From: Aurelia coerulea
Lineage: Eukaryota > Cnidaria > Scyphozoa > Semaeostomeae > Ulmaridae
Assembly (NCBI GenBank): GCA_039566865.1
Contig: CM076948.1
Span: forward strand, 22,827,001 to 22,891,000
Direction: 5' to 3'
DNA length: 64,000 nucleotides
The notes under the pieces were generated by a model. It was not told where the DNA came from. It worked only from the letters and a program-made list of their open reading frames with translations, and did not search any database. Made by a program: the position numbers and the translations under genes. This document shows positions 28,801 through 40,800 of this stretch, in pieces (position 1 is the first letter of the stretch; each line of letters starts with the position of its first letter).

Positions 28801-31800
28801 TATCGGGTATCGAACCCACTCCGCCTGACTGTTCTGGCTGCAAAGTCAGAGGATTACACCACTGCGCCACAACACCTTCAAGAAATTTTCGTAAAGTCAA
28901 ATTTACCTTTATTCTCATTTCTCAAAGAAACACGAGAAAAATATAAAAACCACTTCAATATCTTGGCTGTCAAGCAGAGTTCAATTCATTCCAATCCATT
29001 GAGTTCCCTTGGTGCCATGAATTTTCAAATGTGGGAACTTTTTTCTGGCTCATCCAAGGGCGCCTACCTTGTAGGAAGTGTGTTTATTCCCGGTACTGTA
29101 CGAGTAGTAATTGGTGTCCTATGACCCAGTCCTGTTAATCTGTGTAAGGATTTTCAAATTCTAACGTCTGTTAGAGTTGACCAATCAAAAATCACGCTGT
29201 CTGATTCCCTGTGGCCAGATCGTATAACAAATGATATCGTGTTACATAAACAACGGAATTTGAAACCACAAAGTTATTCATACGTCATCTTGACCTTGAG
29301 AGGACTGACGCCGTGTACTGCTTGGTCACGGTACGGTTCTAGGACACTCTCTGTACTGGGTCACAGGACACCAATTACTCTACAGTACTGGGAATAAACA
29401 CACTTCCTACAAGGTAGGCGCCCTTGGTTCATCCAGTGGTTTTGAACTTCCTGTGTTTTCTGATTTTCACAGTTCAATATTGCTGTCTGATTACAAAGAA
29501 GTGTTGCGATCAAAAATTAAAGGAGGATATCCCTCTTCAAGGTATGTGCTACAGTAAGTCCCCGCATATAAGAACCTACAGGCTGTTTTTCCTAACTTAT
29601 GCACCTTGTAATTAAGAACCTGTTTCAGTTTGATGAAAAATATGTTCTTATAGCAGGGGTAGCAAAATTGATTTTGGATTGTCAGTGTTAAGTTGATTTT
29701 TGTCCCAGTGGGCTTTTAATGTTTGAATCTCCTCCCCTGCTGTTTGAAAGCTTAGCATTGGTTATTAGGTATATTATAACCTTGCCAAAACAAATAATAG
29801 GGCTGAAAATCATTGACGAAGGTTCTAAAATGGCCTACGCAAGGTACTCTTCAAATAAGAACCATTATACCTTGAAATTTGGCTTAGTACCTTTAAAATA
29901 AGAACCTATTTCAGCCTAGCTCTCAAAAAATTAGGTTCTTATATGCGGGGATTTACTGTATTCAAATGCGTTGAAAGTTGCTGAACCATCGAAAACTCTT
30001 TCGATTTCATTTTCATTCTATTTTAATTTTGAACTTATTTAAACAGGGTTACAATTGATTAGTTTGAAGGCAGAAACACCGCAATACGACAAAAATCAAC
30101 AGCAAATATGACTGAATTACAGCCCTAAAAAAGTCCTGCATGGCAGGACGATTGCTGTTGTTTTTTGTCGTATTGCGGTGTTTCTGCCTTCAAACTTATT
30201 CATTCATTCGTCACCGCAAGCATCTTCGGATCCGACAATCGACGCTGGTATCGTGGCCTTTCCTTTTTCAAATTACAATTGATAGTTAGAAATCTGCTTT
30301 ACAATTGGTCCTGTGAAAACATACTTACAATATAGACTTGTTAGAATTGAATATATAATTTACAGTCTATCAATGCTAACGAAAGAAAACAAATTGTCAA
30401 TGTTAGAGGCCCTCGTTAGTTTTCAGTCTCAATTTAAAGCAATGAAAAGAGGGTGCCAATTTGTTTCTGGATCAAGATCATTCCAAACTTTGACTCCACG
30501 ATAAACGAAAGATTTTGGTCCATTAGATGTTCTAATTCGGGGTCTTTGATGTCAGTCCTAGGGTGGCGAAGACTGCGAGTTCTTAGAAAAATTGTATTCA
30601 GGTATTCAAGGACTAGCTTGTTCAGGCATTTACAAGCAATTCCTGATATTAGTCAGTTTTAAACTGAAGCTGAAGAAGATTTTTGAATCGAAACGTACGA
30701 AATTTTTAACAGTGTTGTTTTATACTTTTATTTTCTGTTATGATAAGATGGTGGTTTAGTTCATATATCAGTTTTAAGCTATTAGTACCAGGACTACCGT
30801 TTCTTCGATTCAAAATTTTCGAGAACTTGAGGCATAGTAGCTTCGGTGAATTTCCTCAAAGATTCAAGAGTTGGTATCCGTCAGGTCAAATTATGCCTTT
30901 TGTTGCAAGTAGCTAATCAGAGCACACTAGTTGGTGAATAGATATCTGTTTAGGCGTAAGAGCAAACTACGATAGTTGCATTAAGCGTTCTACAACAGTT
31001 TTCTCTGCTACTTTTTACAAATATCCCAGATTTCTCAGCAGTTTTGCCGTTTCCCATAGCCTTGACATTTCTGGCATGCTCCAAGGAAAACTTCAAATGC
31101 AGTCCAGCAGTCAAAGCCAAGACACAGCCAAATTAAGGAAAAACTTTCTGGTAGGTTTATAAAGTTTACTAATTCTCTAAAGAACCATTCTTTGCATCTT
31201 CGCAGCTAACATATACAGTAATTATACATATACATATTATTTTTAGATTAGATTGTAAATTTTGTAAATAAGTAGGCCTTAATTAGCTGTAATTTTAGCT
31301 ATGGTTTTGTTTCAGCCTACTTTGTAAATAAATTGATGATGATGATGATGATGAACACCCAGGGGTAAATGTCTTTCATAATACTGCAATATTCCATTGG
31401 AGAAAAACAAGGACAGATTTTGTAACACAATAGCATGAGAACCTTGTGTTGACACCTGATTTCAAAGCGATTAGCGACTGCTGACAAAGGAAATTCTCTC
31501 AACCAGAAATTCGAAACAAACAAAGCCGCAAAAGTTTCTCTGAAACCCAAGTAGCCAGCGCGCTCGTTGTGCGTTCCAGAAATTGTTTTCAAGAGCAAAC
31601 ATGAGCATAGATTGAAGGAAAAAGGATGTATCTACATATCTGCCTCGGGCATTTCATGTTTGGTTCATAAGCCGATTGGGAGGCGATTCAATTCTCTTCT
31701 TTTTTGTGTGTAATTAAAACACTTGCTGCTCAGCTTCTGAAGCAAAGAAATGAAATGCCCGCGTTAGATTTTTAGAGGTATCCTTCTTCTTTCGATTTAT

Positions 31801-34800
31801 GCCCATATTTGCTCTTAGAAACAATTTTTAGAATGCACAACGAGAGAGCTAGCTACTTGGGTTTCAGAGCAACTTTTGCTGCTTTGTTTGTTTTGAATTT
31901 ATGGTTGAGAGAATTTCCTTTGTCTGCTGTCGCTAATCGCTTTGAATTCAGGTATCACCAATAGCAATTCATGCTCGCGCATGTGGTTTCCCGTCAAACT
32001 TTGACATGCCGAGGCCGTTTGCCCGGTGCTTATTGGAGTTACTTCGCAAAATGGCGTTGGGCAAAAATTTACCCTATTTTCAACACGCCCGCGCAGAGCC
32101 CCTGGGGGCCGTTTCGAACCCCAAATTGTGGTATGAGATTCGCAGACGAGTTGTCTCTTGTAAACTTTTTCCGTTTTGAAATTGGTTGAGTAACCATCGA
32201 GCATCGATTGCAAAAGTAGCCTCGGGTCGGCGGGTCGGCGGGTCGGCAGGTCGGTGGGTCGGTGGGTCGGCGGGTCGGCTTGCCGTTTATGCTGTAGAAG
32301 AGACGATTCCCCGGATCTTCGACTGTTACTAGGGCTGTCGGAATTGGCTGCCCTCGCTCCAAGCAATCCCTTTCTCCTAATTGGCAAATGGTCTATTGTA
32401 CTCGATGGGAACTCGAAGTACTCGAAGGGAATGTCATGTAATTCATAATTCCAGACGAGTAATGGGCAAAAGTTATTCTCATATCGTGGTGTGAATCTGT
32501 GGAACAGCCTTGAACGAGAGGTTAAGCAAGCGCCCTCTTTATATGCTTTCAAACATCGACTTTAAAGCATGATCATGGGTGGTGGTATGCAGTTGGATTG
32601 GACTGGTGTCTGTCGGATTCTTTGCCTACCATGAGGTGCTACATGAAAGTGTGGCATTTCAGGGTGGGCATGGGGTTTGATCTGTTCTGGTCTGGTCTGA
32701 TTGTGTCCTGCCTCCTTGGTTTTATCAATCTCGGTTTTAACATTATGTATTAATTTTTAATTTCACTTTAGTTTTGTAATTAGATTATTTATTTTCGTTT
32801 GTAGATTTCAACATGTAAATTTTAAATTGTAAATTTTTGTCACGGCCCCCTGAAAAGCATCCTTTGTCGACGGGGTTACCGTGTTGAAAGAATATAAAAT
32901 GAAAGAATATAAAATGAAATGAAGACGGAGCATTTTTATATCATCGCTATTTTTGGAATCACACTGTTTTTATTTTGACGAGAGCATGTACGAGAGGAAG
33001 TATCTAAAGCTTTGACAAACATTAAAAGCACCAAAATTCTGAACTGATTGAGGAAAATCAATATGACCAATACAAGAAATACTCAGTTTTCGAAGGTCTA
33101 CAAGATGGTTGCAAACAAAAGTCTGTAGCTTTTATGGTTTACGATTTAGCAATTTTATGACGTCACAACTTCAAAACTAGCTGGAATTTTATAAATGCTG
33201 TAAGAGCCCTTCTAGCTATTCTACAAAAGAGCCTGGATCGAGCGTTCTTTTATACATTTTTATACACGAGGCTCGATCGAGTGGCGATAGAACTTCCATC
33301 GCTTTTGTGCACATTCGAAAATTCTATAAAACGTTGCAAAATATCGTTCTATTCTGATCCTTTTCAGAATAGCTGAAAGGTCTATTCTGAAAATAATGAT
33401 GATATCAAAAATGCCCTCTCTGAGATTATGGGAAATTAGCTAGAGTTTCCTTTAACCAATTTACTTGAAAGAACAAGGCAAAACTTTGTACACATTTAAG
33501 TTGAAAATTTTTTTTGAAAAGATTTGACGCCTAGGCTTACAGTCCATTTTTTCGTTCTAGTTCTACGTAGAAGCGTGTATCAATGAAAGCTGATTTCTGT
33601 GCAGAGGATTTATAAAAAATTCAACGAAATTAAGAAGCTACCTTCTCTTTCTTTTCTAGGTTGCTCTGAATAATATAGAAGTCAGTATAGAGAACTTGAA
33701 GAAGCTCAGATTTGTGATAAAGGTATCATGTTTGCAGCACTCTTTGTCAACATCCATTGCAAATTTTAAAGTACTTTGCAAATATCATTATGTGACCATC
33801 AGGGGCGTAGTGAGGTACCAACTTTGTTGAAAAAGACGGTGTGCTATATTGGTTTGGAAATTGCCCTATTTTTTATATTGTGCTTTTTAGTTCTTTCATT
33901 TTCTAGTTAACAATAGCCATTATTCTATGCAATTTTGCCCGACATTTTTCCTGGGCTCCTTCGCCAAACAATAAACAAATCCGTAAACCCGCACGTGTCA
34001 CCAATTATCCATTTTTCATCCATTGTTTTCTGCAGTTTGTTTGGTGGCTTCACCCAAGCCACCAAAAAGTGACCGTTAAAAATCCACTTATATCAGAGCA
34101 ATCGTAGAAGATACCTTTCAAAAAGCTGCAAAAATCATCGTTTTGTTTACATTTTTGACGACGGAGCCCCTTTAAGTCGCAATATCTACTGTAACCCAAT
34201 ATGTATTTGTGTTGATAATTCCTGAGAAGCACTCTCTCTAGAATTCCGGCAACTGTTTTGCTCCAAAAATTTCAAAATCAACTTTACATGGCCTAAAATC
34301 TGTACTTCTCTGTGAGGATAAATATCGGCTATCGTAACTTATTTCAAAATTTAAAGGCAGTTCAAATTTCCCTTTCGCAGAGAGTTCAATCTATCTCTCT
34401 TTGAAAGCTACCTTACAACAGGTTTGTCTGCCAGGAAGAACTTGTTTTGTGACAGAAGCAAGAGTAAACCCACGGGCATTTCACTCATTCGAAAATGCGT
34501 ACGAGATGTTTTCAGAACAAAAGGTTTTTTCGGATTCTGATGGATTTTCTCTGAAGCAAGAAGACTTTTTGCCAAAGGTGTACAAGTTGTTTTGGGAGAG
34601 ATGCCCGTCAGAGTAAACATTTTCTAGATGTGATGTGATGTTACACCACTGTGCCACGGAACCTTTAAACGAGCACTGTATGTAGTAAGATGTAGTAAGC
34701 AATTCGAATATTTTTGTGCCATTTACTTTCAAGTTTTATGTTCTTCGTTTCAGAGCGAATGTGACAGTCTATTTAACAGAATAGGATCAAGAGGAAAAGA

Positions 34801-37800
34801 CAAAGTAGAAGTATGGATAATTATTTTATTTGAAAATTTAAAACGAAGCATGAAATTCACTGATTGATCCTTAAACTCAATGGACATTTGGTTCATTTCC
34901 AGTGTGGACTACTAAATTTTAGTCAAAAAGAGAGAGAAATTTGAGCTACGCATTACAGGCCTCATTAAAGATATTCTGTGCCTGCGAGCAAATGGCTTGG
35001 GAAAATGTGCCTGCAGTCAATGCACTCTGAATACAGTAAAGGTGCCAGCAACGATGTTTGATGATATTTTGTGTTTGCGAGTGGCACTTGTAAGCTCGCG
35101 TACATTCATGAGGCCTGGGCCTGCCACACAAAGAGCTCGCTTTGTCAGCTAAACCAGGTGTCCCGAAAATTTGTTACTCGTTACAAAATTCATCAAAATT
35201 TGATCATGCTACACATCTTTGAGATTTCTGTTCGGAATGAGGAAGATCAAATTTGACTTAGCTATGAAAACAGTTCTGCTGAAAAGACAATCTGGTCCTA
35301 AGCAAATTTAGTTTCTATCATCGCCACTGAAACTTCATACCATCTTTGAATTTTGATTGATTTATTCTAGGCAGTCTAAAGTTAAAGATTTTCAAGTGTA
35401 AATATACCGGGTGAGTAAGAAAAAACAATCCCCGTTTGCAAGGCCACTGCTCCCCGGATATCAAGACGGTGCTACTGGCAAATTTATCATTTTATGATGG
35501 ACGTGTTCAAATCCATTTTAAAATTTACCTGACCAAAATCGACCACTCCGTTCTGAAGTTATGAGGGATTTAGAAACAGGCCTAACATCACGACCAAATT
35601 TTCTTGATGTTTCTCCCCTGCAGAAATGACGTCAACACTTTTTAGCACGTATTATCCTCTCGGGAGGATGGAATCGCCAAAAATTCATGTTCCTCGGGAT
35701 TAAAACTCGTGTTACAGCATGTAATTGCTGTGAGGCAGAGAATTTGGAGCAGAGGTTCCAAATCTTTGAAAAGGTTGGTGTAAAATTTAATGACTTATTT
35801 ATTTGAACTGAATGACTCCAAAGAAACTTCAGCTGTTTCGCCATAATTCTACCATTGGACTTTTCTGAGATTTTCAATATTTTTAGATTTAGAGTGCTTT
35901 TCTCCTTTTTCAAGAATTCAAGAAAAAATCAAAAGAAACAACTGAAAACCATCGTAGTTTCTAAACTGTTTGATGCAACATGAATTAATTTTCAAGAAAA
36001 CCATAGTTTACGAATGTCTACAATATGGTATCGAGCAGAAGTCTATCACTCTATAAGAAATTTGATGACGTCACATCCTCAAATGAGTTAAAAAACGAAA
36101 TACGCTGTAATTTCGAAAAATATCCAAACTTTCATGTCAAGTTTCTTTCAAGCCATTCAATTAGAAGAAATAAGTCATAGAGTTTTACAGCCACCTCTTA
36201 TGCCAATTTAAAGATTTGGAACCTATGCTAGAATTTGGTCGTGTTTTAGGACTGCTTTGGAGATTTTTTACTCACCCGGTACTTGAAGAAGTCATTGAAA
36301 AGTTGATACAAGCTAAACATATTTTCTGACAGAGCTGCCTGACGGACATGACTTCATGCGGACAAACATTGAAAGATCTTTTACAGGTAAGTAACATTTC
36401 ATTGACTTAGATACATTGATCATTCTGTAGATTCTTAAATGGTCTTTGCATGAGATATTTCATCCCATGCTGAGTTCAACACGAGTTGAGTTTCAACTCG
36501 GTTGACGGTGTAAGCCTTCGTCGTGTTTACATGCAGGAGGTAACACTGGCTGAATCTAGACTGATTATTTGTTCGTAGGTTATCGCTATTGATAGACTGA
36601 TGGACGCTATAACTACGACTCATGGCCTCATGGCCATACGCTTCTAGAAACGGACATGGCCCAAGTCCCCTGATTTTTTTTCTCAAAACCACCGACCCTA
36701 AATCGCCGCAAAAAGTGGTTTTCCTGAAGTGCTACACTGCAAAACAAGCTATCAGTACTTAGTTGAATGTTTCTTCTAGCTATTAAAGCAAAAAACTCCT
36801 ACCTATAAGTGATAGCGGGAAATTTTTTGCAATCTGAAAAGAGTTTGGCCATAAGGCCCTCAACTGGAGCGACAACAACAACATCAATTCACTTCAATTA
36901 GATGAGCGTAAGTTGAGGGTCCTTGTGTAATGAGGCTAGGCTGAATCCAATGTGGCAACTCAGCCCGTGTTGAAATTCCAGCACGGGCTGAGAATGTTGA
37001 AAAGATTTTATACAAACAGAATAACTTCAGCTCGGGGGTGTTGAAATGGCAAAGGAGATCGAATCTATTTCCGCAATCAGAATGGGGTTCTTCTTCTGTT
37101 GTTTGAGACTCCATTCATATTGTGTGACGTATCTCATTCCACGTTGAGATTTCATGTTTTTTTATATAAATATATTCAGCAGATAAAAATTTACAATACA
37201 ATGTTACCTCCTACTATACTCTCTAATTACAACTATACGACACTACAGGGACGATACCAAGAGGAGCGAAGTGGCACGACTACCCCAGGGCCATAACATG
37301 AAACAAAAACGAGGACAATACTAGAACAGTGTGTAAAGAAAGCAAACAAGGGGACAAAGAACAGAACAAACAGCATACGAACATTAAATTAAGCTACAAG
37401 TCAGGATAGCCTGCAACCAAATAATTTCAAGTTAAGAGAAGAGTCTAAACTTTAGACCCAGATATCATGGCTGGCAAAATTTCTTACTTGGTTGCAAGCT
37501 ACCCCAAACTACCATTTAATCCAAAAAAGGGACATTAAACAGATGGAGGGTTGGGATACGGAGGGTATTCGTAAGAAAATGGACAAAGTAAATGCTGCCA
37601 AAGATTGTTGCCCGGGGCTTCAGGATATTCGTACATTCGGAGCACATCATTTGCCCCAGCGAGAATTTTTCATGTAAACGCAAAGCAAAAATTAGCAGTG
37701 CTGTCAAAACTCAGCCCATGTTGAACTTAGCACGGGCTGAAACCCGGGGGGCTTAAATTTCTCGCTTAAAGGCCCTTTAACAGATAACTAAACGAAGCTT

Positions 37801-40800
37801 CTACGTATACCTTTTAACTGTTTGGCATCTGCAACGATTGTCACGGTATCCTACACAGATTGATATCAAGATATCAAAGCGTGGTTGAGAAATCCTATCT
37901 TTCATCCAATTACAGGGTGAGTTATAAAAGTAATCCCCGTTTGCAATGCCACTTCTCCCCTAGACTTGCCCCAAGTCTATCTCTTCAGTCCGTCTTACCG
38001 TTCCCTTTACGGTAGTTCCTGGATCCGCCATTCCAACATTCCGTCAAGAGAGTCCTCGAGCGGATCCAGGAAATGGCGGATCCAGGAAATGGCAGATCCA
38101 GGAAAAGACGGACTGAAGAGATAGACTTGGGGCAAATCTACTAGATATCAAGGCAAAAATATTAGCAATAGTGAACATGTTCCAACAGCTTTTGAAATTT
38201 ACGTGACTGAAATCGGCCACTCCATTCTGAAATTATGAAGGACTTTCTTGAGAAAGTCGTTCCAAGAAACCTTCAAAAACGGCATGAAATCACGATCAAA
38301 TTTTTCAAATATTTCTACCCTTACAGCAATGACTTAAACATGTTTTAGCACGTGTAATCCTCTTGGAAGGATGAACTCGCCTGGAATGGTTTAGTTATGC
38401 GCGTAGTGGTGGCAATTTTATCATCCCAAAGGGACAATACATGCTGAAGCATTTATGAGTCATCGCTGGAAAGTAGAAATATTAAGAAAATTTGATCGTA
38501 ATTTTCTGAAATTTTGAAATTTTGAAGGTTTTTTAAAGAGGCATTCTCCAGAAAATCCGTTATAATTTCAGAATGGAGCGGCCGATTTTAATCAGGTGAA
38601 TTTTATAATGAAAATTTGCATAGGAATGCTAGGTTTTGCTTGCCGGGTATCTGCTTTGTTACGCTTCTTGCTGGTTTTGCTTGCCGGTTACCTGCTTTGT
38701 TACGTTTCTTGCTGGTTTTGCATGCCGTTTACCTGCTTTGTTACGTTTCTTGCTGGTTTTGCTTGCCGGTTATCTGCTTTGTTACGTTTCTTGCTGGTTT
38801 TGCTTGCCGGTTACCTGCTTTGTTACGCCCCTTGAAGCAACCCGTTTGCTTTACTTACCCAATTTTTGAATGATATTAGATTTTCTTCTCATTGACAGAT
38901 GGGTTTATCTCAGCTTTGCACGAATGGAATTCTTCCAAAGTTAACTTCATTAATTGATGGATTTAACAACACAAGTCGTGTCATATCAGAGGTATGCTTA
39001 ATGTCTTCCCAGCCAAATAATCTTCTCCCCTACCAGTTTTTGATTATCTATATTGCCTATGTATTTGTAGTAGTTTTATTGATTCTACTGGGTGCCCAAA
39101 AAATGCTGTCTCCTTTTGATGGGCCAGTATACTGTGTCTTGAGTTACCTGGTGTCCCAATACCCAAGTACTTCGGTTTGAAAAATCACCAAAATCTGATT
39201 AAAAATCCAAAATCTTCAAATTTCTCTTTTTGGCAAGTAGATCAAAGAAAAAGATTTTTCCAAACATAGCTGATCTTTTGATTGGTCTTAAAATTATTGA
39301 ATTTAGCCCTTTTTCGTGCTGCCTGGTTTGAAGCATACTGAAAAGAACACTGATGATTACCTGAGTAATTTCTTTTTGTTTATTAAGCCTCTAGATTGGT
39401 CATAAATGTCAGAATGAAGAGCAAACTACTATTGTGGATGTGAAGGGTAATGAAAAATGTCGATATAATGGCTCTTAGGCAAGATTAACGATGTTGCTTA
39501 AAGAGTATAGCTCAGAATGAGGTTTTTCAATGCGTTATTTCGTGTCCTTTAAGTAATGAAAATGCATATTTGGATCTTTGACAAAAGATATCCAAACAAA
39601 AATTTTATGATAGGTTTGACATTCAAATTTTAAGGATTTTTCAAACCGGAGTACTTCACCCAGTATAAGTGGGCTTGTTAGTTTTTGGTCTCGACAACAT
39701 TGAAAACCATCAAATACCGTCGATCAAATTTTCTAAAGAGTCGATATAAATAAACAATTAGAAAGTTATGATTTGGGGATTTAGGAATTGATCAGTTATA
39801 ATCTGATGCATGAGCGTTTGTTCAACATTAGGAGATGTGTAACATTACTTTTAATGATACAAAGGAATGTCTTTCCTTTTCAATTTAATTGAATTTATAC
39901 TTTGATACAGGCTACGTTCCAATATTAAGGGGGTTAAAAAGACAAACAGGGAAGCGTCATGAGGTGAAGCAAGCATGGACTTTTGTGGGTTGTGTATTGT
40001 ATTGCTAGGGACAGCTTGGTGCGGCATGTCACTGCAACTATTCCAGAGTTTGCAACGGGCAAGTCGTTGAACTAACGCTCGTGCAGCAGAGTATAGCTTG
40101 TTAGCGATTGATGTTTTCCTTTGCAATGAATTGAAATATGTTTCTTTACAGGATGAGTTCTCTTTGTACGAAGTTGATGACCCTTTCATACAAAATTTCA
40201 TCGCAACGCTCGAAAAGACTTTATCATCATTAAAGGTATAGTTATAACGATTCAAGAAAGATAACATTGAATTATGAGAGAGGTTTGAAATGTTGCTGCT
40301 TGAATATAGGATGAGCGAATTTGTTTTAGATAAGTCACCCTCTCCCCCTAAAGTCAAAATTTCTTCTATTCTTTAAAATGTCTTCCCTGATGTGTTAAGG
40401 TCAAAGATCAGATTAAGTTTAGCGACATTACTCGTTTTACCATTGGAGATGAATTGCCGAAATTATGATTTGTGTCGACTTCCTGGCTCTGAAGGCTACT
40501 ACGAATCTCCACGGAGTCTTGGGCAAGTCTGGTCTATCTTTTTGATGATTCAAATTCTTTAACATAGTATTACTATCATTATGATGATGATGATGATTAT
40601 CATTATCATGATGATGATGATGATGATGATTATTATTATTATTATTTATTCAAAGTAGGCTAATATACAATAGCTAATTTAAACTTAGTAGGCCTACTAA
40701 AAAAATAATTTGGAAAAAATATCTTTGCAATCAAAAAGTACTATTTACATGTTCAAACTAAAAAACCTAGATTTGGAACAAAAATTCGACAAAGCCTACA

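Noticed and set aside
28430..28828. 132-codon + frame with a Glu-Gly repeat, and its - strand Pro-Ser shadow
   Set aside because: The repeat is translation of the (GGTGAA)n tail of a SINE; nothing upstream or downstream is protein-like.
28707..28876. A genuine tRNA gene at the A/B boxes
   Set aside because: The cloverleaf is degenerate, there is no paired acceptor stem, and the same body sequence continues past the tRNA-like part in two copies, as in SINEs.
31899..32552. 217-codon - strand frame with Pro-Thr-Arg repeats
   Set aside because: It is antisense to the LINE ORF2 end and the 8-bp GC-rich minisatellite; the repeats explain its length.
34401..34616. 71-codon + frame ending [15 protein letters not shown]
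   Set aside because: It looks somewhat protein-like but has no recognisable domain, does not fit the COG4 frame or phase, and overlaps open frames on the other strand of similar quality. Not enough to call.
38596..38873. Three overlapping + frames of 77-85 codons rich in Leu and Cys
   Set aside because: All are the 41-bp minisatellite in its three frames; the near-identical peptide in each frame follows from the unit length.
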